Positions 53,401 through 60,605 are shown, counted from the first letter of the stretch. The stretch is 64,000 nt of DNA from Mediterranea sp. (in: CFB group bacteria) (GCA_031261785.1 JAISIZ010000019.1:36860-100859); one strand, 5' to 3'. Numbers and translations: made by a program. Notes: a model not told the origin generated them from the letters alone.

Positions 53401-53871
53401 GATCCGGTAATTCCCGTCGATGTCGGTGATTCCGCCCTCGGTGGTTCCTTTCACCTGTACGCTCACGCCGATGAGGGGTTGCTTGCTATTGTCGAGCACC
53501 GTTCCGGTGACGGTGCGTTCGTCGGCCGCTTGGCTCACGGAAGCCGTGGCGGCGTTCTCTTGCAGGTAGACGACGTTGTCTTCTATCCGGTAGGAGATGT
53601 TCTTGCCTTTCAGCAACTTGTTCAATACTTCCTCTACCGTGGCTCCCTGGGCGTCGGCCCCGTCGACGGGGATGGCAGCCAGCTTGTCGTTGTAGAAGAA
53701 TCGGTACTTAGAGGTAGACTGGATTTGTTGTATAGCTTTGCCTAAGGTGGAGTGTTGGGTCGCTAACGTGAGTTGTGCCGTAGTCCATTGCATAGGAACT
53801 GCCATGAGCAACAAAACCAATAAGGCTCTACGTAGATTGGAGCTTTTGAAATTCATAGGTTTGCTCTCCAT
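50485..53871 (-). CDS. SusC/RagA-family TonB-linked outer-membrane transporter with STN domain
   Basis: This 1128-aa protein has a signal peptide (about 1-32) and an STN secretin/TonB N-terminal domain (about 40-105; STSKYRFFYNDKLAAIPVDG, ATVEEVLNKLLKGKNISYRI). A carboxypeptidase D-regulatory-like domain follows (about 120-200; VTGTVLDNSKQPLIGVSVQV), then the TonB box region TLQEVVVTALGIKR, the plug (VMRGTKSIMQSSNTLYVIDG) and a large barrel ending NVGFNLSFKF. It imports oligosaccharides using TonB energy. STN domains usually signal to a FecR-type anti-sigma factor, but none is encoded next to this PUL. It is the first gene of the six-gene transcription unit. Confidence 0.95.
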   Translation of the reverse strand: MESKPMNFKSSNLRRALLVLLLMAVPMQWTTAQLTLATQHSTLGKAIQQIQSTSKYRFFYNDKLAAIPVDGADAQGATVEEVLNKLLKGKNISYRIEDNVVYLQENAATASVSQAADERTVTGTVLDNSKQPLIGVSVQVKGTTEGGITDIDGNYRIVTRQANPILVFSYVGYKTQEIAVKGQTTINVTLADDTETLQEVVVTALGIKRASKALSYNVQQVKGDDVTANKDPNFVNSLSGKVAGVNINSSSSGVGGVSKVVMRGTKSIMQSSNTLYVIDGVPMYSNFSKSNGTEFGSNGNTEPIADINPEDIESMSVLTGAAAAALYGSAAANGAIIITTKKGQEGKVNINVSSDVEFSDPLVLPRFQTRYGTGVGGVKDDGSSKSWGPKLTDARYFGYSPRDDYFQTGVISTQNVSFSTGTDKNQTYASAAAVNSKGIVPNNKYDRYNFTVRNTTTFLHDKMTFDMNASYILQKDRNMVNQGTYSNPIVGAYLFPRGNDWADIQMFERYDPARRIYTQYWPTGDGGMTMQNPYWVDYRNLRENKKDRFIVGASLNYKILSWLDVSGRVRLDKTNTDYTEKMYASTNNQLTGLSNRGLYGITKSGDTQLYADFLVSVNKTFADDWSLQANFGGSFNDMRNDALAVRGPIADDSSTFAGEKPGLTNVFNVQNLSTTKTSRLQSGWHEQTQSIYASAELGYRSIYYLTLTDRNDWPSPLAGPRSKTKSFNYPSVGGSIVLSELFHNLNKDYLSYWKVRGSFADVGNAFNRYISNPFYPINEATGQWGNLTDYPMYDLQPERTYSFELGTNLRFLKHFELDATYYHAKTTNQTFNPQLPVGEYANIFIQTGAILNQGVELALNYSNKWKDFSWSTGLTYSMNRNKILKLADNAINPVTGEHFSLSSLNMGGLGSTRFILKEGGDMGDIYSLMDLQRDDNGKIYINEANSVVTKALDADHYLKLGSVLPKGNLAWRNNFGWKGLNVAFLVTARLGGIVFSRTQAVLDQFGVSEASAAARDQGYVAINGDDRVNPENWYNVVAGGTAVPQYYIYSATNVRLQEASIGYTIPRKWLRGVCDIKVSLVGRNLWMIYNKAPFDPESVASTDNFYQGIDYFMTPSTRNVGFNLSFKF

Positions 53872-54098
53872 ACATCTAATCTAATGGTTGTTACTAACTA
53901 ATGTGATAATTCCTCGTGAAAAGAGAGAAGCGCGTGCGCTCCTCCCTCACACGGGTATAACACATACCGGCATGTTCGTGCTTAGCGCCCACCCGCATTT
54001 CGTGCGGAATGAGATTGAATACGTATCTTTCGAGAGATTTTTTTCGGTCGGCGAGTAACGATTGGCGATTAGTTCGCGGCTTTCGTCACCGCCCCGTT

Positions 54099-54656
54099 TT
54101 ATCCGTTTCCTTCCAGCCAGTCGACGATCTTGTCCGAGTAGGGTTTCTCTTGTGGGGCGGCGAAGCCTACCCAGTGTCCCCGTTCGTCGATCATGAATTT
54201 CTGGAAGTTCCATTGCACGGGCGCGTCGGCCACCCCGTTCTCCGCCTTTCGCGTCAGCCATTGGTAGAGTGGCGCCATGTCGTCGCCCTTCACGGAGATC
54301 TTGGCCATCATGGGGAAGCTCACGCCATAGTTTTGCGCGCAGAACCGCGCGATCTCCTCGTTGCTTCCCGGCTCCTGGTCCATGAAGTTGTTGGCTGGAA
54401 ATCCGATGATGACCAGTCCGCGGCCGGCGTACTCCTGGTAGAGCCGTTCCAATTGCGCGTATTGCGGTGTCAGCCCGCATTTGGAGGCGACGTTCACCAC
54501 CAGTACCTTCTTCCCGCGGAGCGAGGAGAGGTCGAGCGTGTTGCCGTCTATCGTCTCCACCTTGAAGTCGTAGAGGGATTTCTTTCCGTTGTTTTGCGCC
54601 TCCGCGGAGAGCGTGAGGCAGGCCACGGCCGCCATTGTCAGCAAATACTTTTTCAT
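54099..54656 (-). CDS. Glutathione peroxidase family protein (periplasmic)
   Basis: This 185-aa protein has a signal peptide (MKKYLLTMAAVACLTLSAEA) and a thioredoxin-like GPx fold. The peroxidatic Cys lies in LVVNVASKCGLTPQYAQLER, followed by GLVIIGFPANNFMDQEPGSN and the tetrad Trp/Asn in VQWNFQKFMIDERG. It reduces hydroperoxides, most likely with thioredoxin-type donors because bacterial non-selenium GPx rarely use glutathione. The ORF track begins at 54731; MKKYLL at 54656 directly precedes the signal peptide. It is divergent from the esterase gene. Confidence 0.92.
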   Translation of the reverse strand: MKKYLLTMAAVACLTLSAEAQNNGKKSLYDFKVETIDGNTLDLSSLRGKKVLVVNVASKCGLTPQYAQLERLYQEYAGRGLVIIGFPANNFMDQEPGSNEEIARFCAQNYGVSFPMMAKISVKGDDMAPLYQWLTRKAENGVADAPVQWNFQKFMIDERGHWVGFAAPQEKPYSDKIVDWLEGNG

Positions 54657-54816
54657 ATCAGGTCTGTTGTTTCCGTTATAAATTACTCTGTATATGAAGA
54701 ATAAACGGCCGGTGGAGGGGTAATGTTCCAATTATTCCACCTTATTCGCCAGATAATGCACGTTTCTCCGGAAAAATATGCGTTCCTTTGCCTGCGTAAA
54801 CCAAAGAAAGACAGAG

Positions 54817-56004
54817 ATGATGAAGCGATTGTTGCTGTTCGTGTGCGCGACGGGTTGGCTCGCCCCGGTAGCCCTCCTCTCGCAACCCGCCGGGGAAGAG
54901 ATCCCCTGGCCTTCGGCCGAGAAAGGATACGAGATCAGGCTCGGGATGCCGCTCTTTCTCGACGAGTTGAAGAAAGAGCTGACCTATCCGCTGGCCTGGG
55001 GCAACGCGCCCGAGACGGATTTCGCGGCCTGGCGGGACAAGGCGCGCGCCGCCGTTTTCGACGCCATGCTGGCGCCCCCTCCCCGCGCCGCAGGATACGA
55101 CATCCGCGTCACTGGCGAGGAGCGGCGCGACGGCTACCTGGCCCGTAAGCTCAGGTTCAACCTCAGCGCCTACTCGCGCGTGGAGGCCTACGTCCTCATC
55201 CCCGACGGCGAAGGGCCGTTCCCGGCCGTGACGCTCCTGCACGACCATGGCGGACACTACACCATCGGCAAGGAGAAGATGGTTCGTCCGTTCGGCGTCC
55301 CCGCCGAGGTGCTTGCCGATGCCGACGGCTGGGCCAAGCAGTGCTATGGCGGACAATACGTGGGCGACTACCTGGCCCGCCAAGGCTACGTGGTGATTGC
55401 CACCGACGCCCTGTTCTGGGGCGACCGCGGCCGCGAGGAAGGCAACCAACCCAAGGACGGGCGCCACCTGGCCGACGTGGCGGGCAGTTTCTACATGCTG
55501 GGGCGCAGCCTGAGCGGCTACATGAGCTACGAAGACATGTACGTGGCCGAGTTCCTGTCCACCCTCCCCTTCGTCGACCCCGCGCGCATAGGTTGCATGG
55601 GCTTCTCGATGGGCGCGTACCGGGCATGGATGCTCGCCGCCCTCACCGACCGCGTGAAGGCCGGCGCGGCCGTCTGCTGGATGGTCACCACCCATTCGCA
55701 GCTGTCGTGGCAGCATGGGCGCGAGCATGGCGGCTTCGTCAACCAGCTTCCCGGCATCCGCCGTTACCTCGACTATCCGCACATCGCCTCCATCGCCGCC
55801 CCCAAAGCCATGTTCTTCCTCAATGGCGAGCGCGACAAGCTCTTCGCCCCCGACGGCGTGCGCGACGCGTTCGCCACGATGCGCCGGGCGTGGGAGAGCC
55901 AGTCGGCCAGCGACCGCCTGCGCGCCGAGCTGTGGGACATGCCCCACGACTGCGGCGTCAAGGTACAGGCGGCCGTGCTGGAGTTTCTGAGGAAGTGGCT
56001 GTGA
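54817..56004 (+). CDS. Exported alpha/beta hydrolase (dienelactone hydrolase/acetyl esterase-like)
   Basis: This protein of about 395 aa has a signal peptide (MMKRLLLFVCATGWLAPVALLS) and an alpha/beta hydrolase fold: VTLLHDHGGHYTIGKEKMVR near the oxyanion hole, nucleophile elbow IGCMGFSMGAYRAW (GFSMG), Asp in FFLNGERDKLFAPDGV and His in LWDMPHDCGVKVQAAV. It resembles Bacteroidetes abhydrolases linked to carbohydrate deacetylation, but the substrate is unknown. The preferred start is one of the adjacent ATGs at 54817/54820, not the track start at 54778. Its last 47 bp overlap the 3' end of the convergent methyltransferase remnant, whose tail is antisense to it. Confidence 0.82.
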   Translation: MMKRLLLFVCATGWLAPVALLSQPAGEEIPWPSAEKGYEIRLGMPLFLDELKKELTYPLAWGNAPETDFAAWRDKARAAVFDAMLAPPPRAAGYDIRVTGEERRDGYLARKLRFNLSAYSRVEAYVLIPDGEGPFPAVTLLHDHGGHYTIGKEKMVRPFGVPAEVLADADGWAKQCYGGQYVGDYLARQGYVVIATDALFWGDRGREEGNQPKDGRHLADVAGSFYMLGRSLSGYMSYEDMYVAEFLSTLPFVDPARIGCMGFSMGAYRAWMLAALTDRVKAGAAVCWMVTTHSQLSWQHGREHGGFVNQLPGIRRYLDYPHIASIAAPKAMFFLNGERDKLFAPDGVRDAFATMRRAWESQSASDRLRAELWDMPHDCGVKVQAAVLEFLRKWL

Positions 56005-58360
56005 CTTTGCTTTTCTCGATGTGTTCAAAGCGAACATACGGTGGATTCCCAATCACTACATCGAAGCCACCTTTATACTCTTCCCGAAAAGCGTAATCGT
56101 AATCGCAGGTCATATCGGAAATCACCGCAGCAAGGGGATTCATCCCCTTGCTCCTCCCGCACCCGCCCCCGCACCCGCACCCGCACAATTCGCCCGATTT
56201 ATTTTTGTTTAAACGATTATTGTCGATGTCGGCGTTATCTGTTGGATTCGCAAGGGGATGAATCCCCTTGCTGTGGTCCATACCATGTTTGACGCGGTTG
56301 TTTCGGATGTATTCGATGGCGTTTTGCAAATGTTCATCGGACCTTATCTCTATGCAACCATATTTCTGCGTCCAAAGTGAAATGGAGCGTTCGCCCTCGT
56401 TCTTGACAAGGGGATTCATCCCCTTGACCTGGTGGTACGCACGAGAGGAACGACCTTTTATCTTTTTTACAATGTCCACAATCTCTTCCTCCTCGCACAC
56501 CAACAAAAGATGTAGGTGGTCACGACAGATATTGTAAGCCAGCACGTTCAGCTTGTCCTCTTTGACAATGTCGGCAATCGTTTGAGTGATAATGAGTTCG
56601 TCTTCTCCGCTCAATGGATGAACTTGAGGTTCGGGCAGCGTCCCGTTAAAGCGTTTCTCTCGAACCTTATGCTTTATCATTCGTTGGGAAGTGCGACTAT
56701 CGTGTATAGCTGTCACAATGTGGAATGCTTTCTTGTTTTTGGGCTTGAAGACCAGAGGAAACTCTTTATGCCAATCGAATGCCTTGTCGCCGGCAATTAG
56801 AGAAATTCCGCATTTGATGTTATTATTGAGCGAATTGAGCTTACGATGCGGTTGTGCGGTGCGAAGCCAAAGGGTAAGTTTGGCTATTTCCACACTTTCT
56901 TCATTGAGACCTACTCCATAGAGGTTATTTTCCAGAATCGTATTCTCTATATGGGGGAACACGATGCTTGAATCGAAGATCTTGGTGTTTAGCTCGTCGA
57001 TATAATGATGTTCTTTCATCAGGAAGTCGAGTGCCGCATTCAAGAAAACGCCACTGCCGCAAGCGGGGTCGCATATCGTTAGGGATAATAGCCATTCTCT
57101 ATATGTATTGAGAATGTCGAGCAGGTGTTGCTTTTGCTTCTTTGTTCGGTCCTTGTCAATGAAGAAGTCGGTGTCTATAAGATTGAGTTTGGCCTTCTTG
57201 TCCGCACAGAGTTTGCCTAAGGTGTTTTCTATGATATGTGTGGGGATATGGCGCAAGGGGGGAAAAAGGCGGTCTTTTTGGGGGGTGGAGGTGGAGATGG
57301 TGGTGGCGGTGGTTTTTGGCAAGGGGATGAATCCCCTTGCTGTTTGCGCGGTTATCTTTTCTATTTCTTTTAAATTGTTTTCGAGTATATGCTCCAAGAT
57401 GTTTATATTGACTTCTGTATCGTAATTGTACGAAGAGAGTTTCAGAATATTGTCTTTTAAGATATGGTCACTGAAGAGCAGGCTATCCAGTACGTCATCT
57501 GTTTGGAATAGTCCACCATTATAACCAAAGATATCTTCTTTCTTTCCTTTATGCCCTATATCTATATAATGGAAGTATAGGGCTAAACGGCTGTACAAAG
57601 GTTGATACTTATGGAGTGGATCGGCATTGCGCTCTTCCCATTGTTCAATGATGCGCTGCATGGAGTTTGGTGGGAGTAGTCCCTTGTCTTCGGCGAAGAA
57701 TGCGAAGAGCAATCGGTCGAGTGCTTTCTGGGTTTTGCGGAAAAGGAGTAATTTGTCAACCGTTGGGTTATTTTTCGTAAGGTCTTCAAACAAAGCTCGC
57801 TTGAACGCGGAGTAGTCTTTATATAATTGTTTGGTGATATGTTCCTCTGTACGGGTTGACTCGGCTTTCAAGCGTTTGGGTAAGTCGATGGAAAGATTAT
57901 CGTAAGCCAGACAGAGCCACATCGTGGCGAAATCGTCTTCCGATAAATTGAATAGGTGGAACTCCTCGTAGTCAATGGAATTGTCTATGTAAAAGCGCAG
58001 CTTCTCAAAATTGGAGGTAATGACGTAGGGAGTGTTCAAGTTGTTATTCTTATAGCCGAACGCCTGAGCTTCGATCTGCTTCAAGTCGGTGATTTTATGG
58101 TCTTTTAGCTCAATTACGGCTTTCACCGCTCCATCAACGAGAATCGCGCCATCCGCCTTTTGGGCATCCGTTACATGCTTTCTCTCGGTTATCAGATTGT
58201 AGTTTGGAGAGGGATTGAGTGTATAGCCAAGCACTTTCACGAAGAGTTCCCGTAGGAAGGCCTCTTGAAACTGTTCCTCTTTGCCGTCGCGGATGTTCGT
58301 TTGGATCGCAGGGTCAAGAAAATAGGCGGCATAAGTCTGGTAGGCGGCGTGTATCTTCAT
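55958..58360 (-). CDS. Truncated Eco57I-like (type IIG) methyltransferase with in-frame REP-type transposase insertion
   Basis: The ORF codes for 800 aa from MKIHAAYQTY. Residues 1-340 are a helical N-terminal region with a nuclease-like QFQEAFLRELFVKVLGYTLN and AVIELKDHK (E..K). Residues about 431-437 are methyltransferase motif I DPACGSG, and ENNLYGVGLNEESVEIAKLT follows. The chain reads AFDWHKEFPLVF and then switches to a tyrosine (Y1/HUH) transposase-type domain of about 150 aa: KAFHIVTAIHDSRTSQRMIK, NICRDHLHLLLVCEEEE (HLH, about 615-617), SLWTQKYG and AIEYIRNNRVKHG (Tyr about 684). It returns to methyltransferase at GGFDVVIGNPPYV (NPPY about 772-775). Only about 25 residues remain; TRD and C-terminal motifs are absent, so restriction activity is unlikely. 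Confidence 0.8.
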   Translation of the reverse strand: MKIHAAYQTYAAYFLDPAIQTNIRDGKEEQFQEAFLRELFVKVLGYTLNPSPNYNLITERKHVTDAQKADGAILVDGAVKAVIELKDHKITDLKQIEAQAFGYKNNNLNTPYVITSNFEKLRFYIDNSIDYEEFHLFNLSEDDFATMWLCLAYDNLSIDLPKRLKAESTRTEEHITKQLYKDYSAFKRALFEDLTKNNPTVDKLLLFRKTQKALDRLLFAFFAEDKGLLPPNSMQRIIEQWEERNADPLHKYQPLYSRLALYFHYIDIGHKGKKEDIFGYNGGLFQTDDVLDSLLFSDHILKDNILKLSSYNYDTEVNINILEHILENNLKEIEKITAQTARGFIPLPKTTATTISTSTPQKDRLFPPLRHIPTHIIENTLGKLCADKKAKLNLIDTDFFIDKDRTKKQKQHLLDILNTYREWLLSLTICDPACGSGVFLNAALDFLMKEHHYIDELNTKIFDSSIVFPHIENTILENNLYGVGLNEESVEIAKLTLWLRTAQPHRKLNSLNNNIKCGISLIAGDKAFDWHKEFPLVFKPKNKKAFHIVTAIHDSRTSQRMIKHKVREKRFNGTLPEPQVHPLSGEDELIITQTIADIVKEDKLNVLAYNICRDHLHLLLVCEEEEIVDIVKKIKGRSSRAYHQVKGMNPLVKNEGERSISLWTQKYGCIEIRSDEHLQNAIEYIRNNRVKHGMDHSKGIHPLANPTDNADIDNNRLNKNKSGELCGCGCGGGCGRSKGMNPLAAVISDMTCDYDYAFREEYKGGFDVVIGNPPYVRFEHIEKSKVTATSSETPARPPVP
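56129..56152. repeat. REP-like palindrome, copy 1, inside the methyltransferase-transposase gene
   Basis: This copy is AGCAAGGGGAT-TC-ATCCCCTTGCT (11-bp arms). On the gene strand it is read AAG GGG ATG AAT CCC CTT, giving SKGMNPLA. It is next to a run of CCCGCA hexamers (about 56156-56190) read as Cys-Gly repeats. Confidence 0.85.
56250..56271. repeat. REP-like palindrome, copy 2
   Basis: CAAGGGGAT-GA-ATCCCCTTG at 56251-56270 with one more paired base each side, in the opposite orientation to copy 1. It is translated in the same frame as SKGIHPLA, just after the transposase Tyr helix. Confidence 0.85.
56407..56426. repeat. REP-like palindrome, copy 3
   Basis: CAAGGGGAT-TC-ATCCCCTTG, translated as VKGMNPLV between the helix RSSRAYHQ and SLWTQKYG of the transposase domain, where relatives would have a loop. 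Confidence 0.85.
57320..57339. repeat. REP-like palindrome, copy 4
   Basis: CAAGGGGAT-GA-ATCCCCTTG in the N-terminal half of the gene, in a different reading frame from copies 1-3 (ARGFIPLP). It sits at the start of a Thr/Ser-rich linker (TTATTISTSTPQKDR) before the methyltransferase domain. Confidence 0.85.
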
Positions 58361-58462
58361 GGTACAGGCAGCTGTTTGTCTTTTTAGGATGTTATGTTGG
58401 AATAAGGGCATCTGCTATATATTGGAAGACGACAAGGAAAAATTCCGCGTGAATAAGCGCGA

Positions 58463-58498
58463 ATGGCGCGGATTCCTTCCGTTGGGAATCCGCGCCAT
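58463..58498 (-). terminator. Terminator-like hairpin after DUF6261
   Basis: Perfect 14-bp arms ATGGCGCGGATTCC and GGAATCCGCGCCAT enclose 8 nt, 14 bp after the DUF6261 stop. The T-run is weak on the minus strand, but the stem is strong. Confidence 0.6.
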
Positions 58499-58511
58499 CT
58501 CTGTCGCTGGC

Positions 58512-59378
58512 TTAGGCAAGCGGGTCGGGTAGTTCATCCTCGCCGCCGCCGGTCGCGCCGCCGGTGGGTCCTCCGGTGGTGCCGCCGTCGCCAGGCGTAG
58601 GTGTCGGGGCGACGGGATCGGGGATTTCCTCGCCGCCGGTGCCGCCGGTGCCGTTGGCGGGATCCGTGTCCGGGGTCTTTTCTTTCGCGTCGGCCGGTTG
58701 CTTCCGCTGGTAGTCGATCAAGCCGTTCATGCCGTCGATGCACGGGTTGTATTCGGTGGTTCGCTCCACGACCACGAGGGCGTTGATGCGCTCCACCACC
58801 GCCTTATAGGCATCGTCCACCTCCTTGCGGGCCGCCTTGGCCGCGCCGGGCAGCTTTTCGCTCTTCTCGTCGTTACGCTTGTAGATGGCCTTGCGCAAGG
58901 TGTCGTTGCTGCCGCGCATGATTTCGACCAGCGAGCCGAGGTTGAGTTCCTCCACCTCGGCCTTGTACTTGCTTTCCAGCTCTTTGAGCAACTTCGTCAT
59001 CAGTCCCGTTTGCTTGTAGAAAGGCGCACGGACGTCGATGTTGTAGTCCTTCAGAGCTTGCCAAAGTCGTTGCCCGGCCGATCTCATCTTCTCCTCCGGG
59101 ATTTTCACGAATGTCTTCACCGCGTTGCGGAACAAGGTGTAAGCGTTGTCGCGCACCGAGTCGGCTTCCTTGATCTCGTCGGTCAGGAAGCTCTTCCTCG
59201 AGAGCGCCAACAATCTCTCCTCTTCCTTGAAGGCTTTCTCGTAGGCCTTCAGTTCGTCGGCGACTTTCGACTTCACTTTCGCGTCGCCGTTCAGACGCTC
59301 CAGCATTTCGTAATGAAAAGCGTAGTGCGTTCCGTTACTCAGCTTCGGTAAGCTGATGGGTTTGATCTTTTTCATCAT
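58512..59378 (-). CDS. DUF6261 family protein
   Basis: This 288-aa soluble protein has the Bacteroidetes-specific DUF6261 pattern: KPISLPKLSNGTHYAFHYEM at the N-terminus, a long helical middle (ADELKAYEKAFKEEERLLAL, SLVEIMRGSNDTLRKAIYKR) and a C-terminal helix with NALVVVERTTEYNPCIDGMN. A disordered Gly/Pro/Thr-rich tail (about 245-288; GGTTGGPTGGATGGGEDELP) ends in PDPLA. There is no signal peptide or known activity; family members occur in many paralogues per genome in some Bacteroidales. The second Met (59375) may be the start. The flanking region upstream is a repeat array. Confidence 0.85.
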   Translation of the reverse strand: MMKKIKPISLPKLSNGTHYAFHYEMLERLNGDAKVKSKVADELKAYEKAFKEEERLLALSRKSFLTDEIKEADSVRDNAYTLFRNAVKTFVKIPEEKMRSAGQRLWQALKDYNIDVRAPFYKQTGLMTKLLKELESKYKAEVEELNLGSLVEIMRGSNDTLRKAIYKRNDEKSEKLPGAAKAARKEVDDAYKAVVERINALVVVERTTEYNPCIDGMNGLIDYQRKQPADAKEKTPDTDPANGTGGTGGEEIPDPVAPTPTPGDGGTTGGPTGGATGGGEDELPDPLA

Positions 59379-59509
59379 TGATCTCTCCGTTTACATTGAA
59401 CATTTTTATAAAAACACTATCGGCATATCCGATGAACGTCAAAGAGGTAAGATGAGCGTCGAAAGACGTCTCCGGGCAATCTTCTTCGCGAGAAGAACGG
59501 CTGACCAAA

Positions 59510-60040
59510 AAGTTTCGGCGAAATTTCCGCGAGGAAATCGGGCGAAAAAAAATGTTTGGCCCTGTTTCCGCTGAGAAATTATGCCCTGCAACATGTTTTG
59601 GTCAAATTTCCTCCAGGAAATGTCATGAAACATTTTGTTCACGCAGATTTCTTCTGAGAAATTATGCCCTGCAACATGTTTTGCCCAAATTTCCGCCAGG
59701 AAATTATGCCCTGCAACATTTTATCGCAAATTTCCGCGAGGAAATCAGGCGAAAAAAAATGTTTCATGACATTTCCGCTGAGAAACCGGCCCAAAAACTT
59801 TTTTTCGCCACTTCGACCGCGAGGAAATCATTCCAAAAAAATTTTTTGGCCACCTCGACGCGGGGAAATCGGCCCTGAAAAATTGCTCGGCACCGTTTCC
59901 GCGAGGAAATCACAGCAATAAAATGTTCTCATCACGTTTCCCCGCAGAGACAATTCCCCAAAAAGTTCCTCACTGCCATTCCCTGCGGAAACAGCCTTTC
60001 AAAACTTCCCGAAGCTTGTCACCCCGAAGAAACACCCTCT
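59510..60040. repeat. Degenerate array of about 13 dyads, about 41-bp period
   Basis: Short imperfect palindromes of the type ATTTCC-GCGA-GGAAAT occur near 59518, 59568, 59607, 59648, 59690, 59728, 59770, 59810, 59850, 59897, 59936 and 59977, with weaker ones to 60040. Intervals are about 38-42 bp apart from the first (50). The sequence between them is also partly repeated (ATGCCCTGCAACATGTTTTG three times, GGCGAAAAAAAATGTTT twice). The small ORFs over this region are repeat translations. Spacers are too similar and too short for CRISPR. Confidence 0.8.
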
Positions 60041-60120
60041 AAAATTCATGGAGATTCCGTCAAAAAGCTCTCCTGCTCTTTGCAATGGCAAATATATACA
60101 ATCTTTTTGGAACGCCAACT

Positions 60121-60215
60121 ATAATCGAGGCTAAAATTGCGCAACTTTTTTGTGCCACATAGCAATACTATTGATATAAAGCGAGTTACATAAATGTCGT
60201 GCTAATCTCGATTAT
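60121..60215. repeat. A/T-rich segment bounded by 9-bp inverted repeats
   Basis: ATAATCGAG and CTCGATTAT bound about 77 bp with TGCGCAACTTTTTTGTGCCA and TTGATATAAAGCGAGTTACA, which look like insertion-sequence end sequences. No transposase ORF is present, so at most this is an IS relic. Confidence 0.3.
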
Positions 60216-60400
60216 TCCCCATTCTTCCAACAGGTAGGCGAATCTCTGCTTCGCTTTATACATGCTGAAAGCGCACTATACCATATAGGTATAAAGCCGG
60301 GACAAAGGCGGGATGAACGTTTTACGTTCTATTTGGATTGATTTTGCAAGTCATACACCACGGAGGACACAGAGTTGCACGGAGTTTTCAGGCTGAATCC

Positions 60401-60435
60401 GATTCACCGCAGATTGCACAGATTGGCACAGATTA
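60401..60435. repeat. cacagatt-type dispersed repeat, single copy
   Basis: The sequence includes TTCACCGCAGATTGCACAGA and GGCACAGATTA, similar to the arms of the 16264-16365 inverted repeat. Just before it, CCACGGAGGACACAGAGTTG is a related repeat-like sequence. The rest of 60041-60605 contains nothing else I can support. Confidence 0.5.
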
Positions 60436-60605
60436 TGGCATTACCGGTATCTCGATGGGACTGTTGGTTCAATAGCCCGGAAATTTGCTGCCGGGTTTAT
60501 CAGAAATATGCCGTGCAACATAATGTCTGTATCCCATTATATCAAACGCATACTATATATTCGCGGTGTGATTACACGGCATTTTTTATTTAAAATCGAT
60601 TAGAG

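Noticed and set aside
59439-59921. Small ORFs (67, 108 and 85 aa) over the 59.5-60 kb array
   Set aside because: They are translations of the degenerate repeats on both strands, with no start signal or stable composition.
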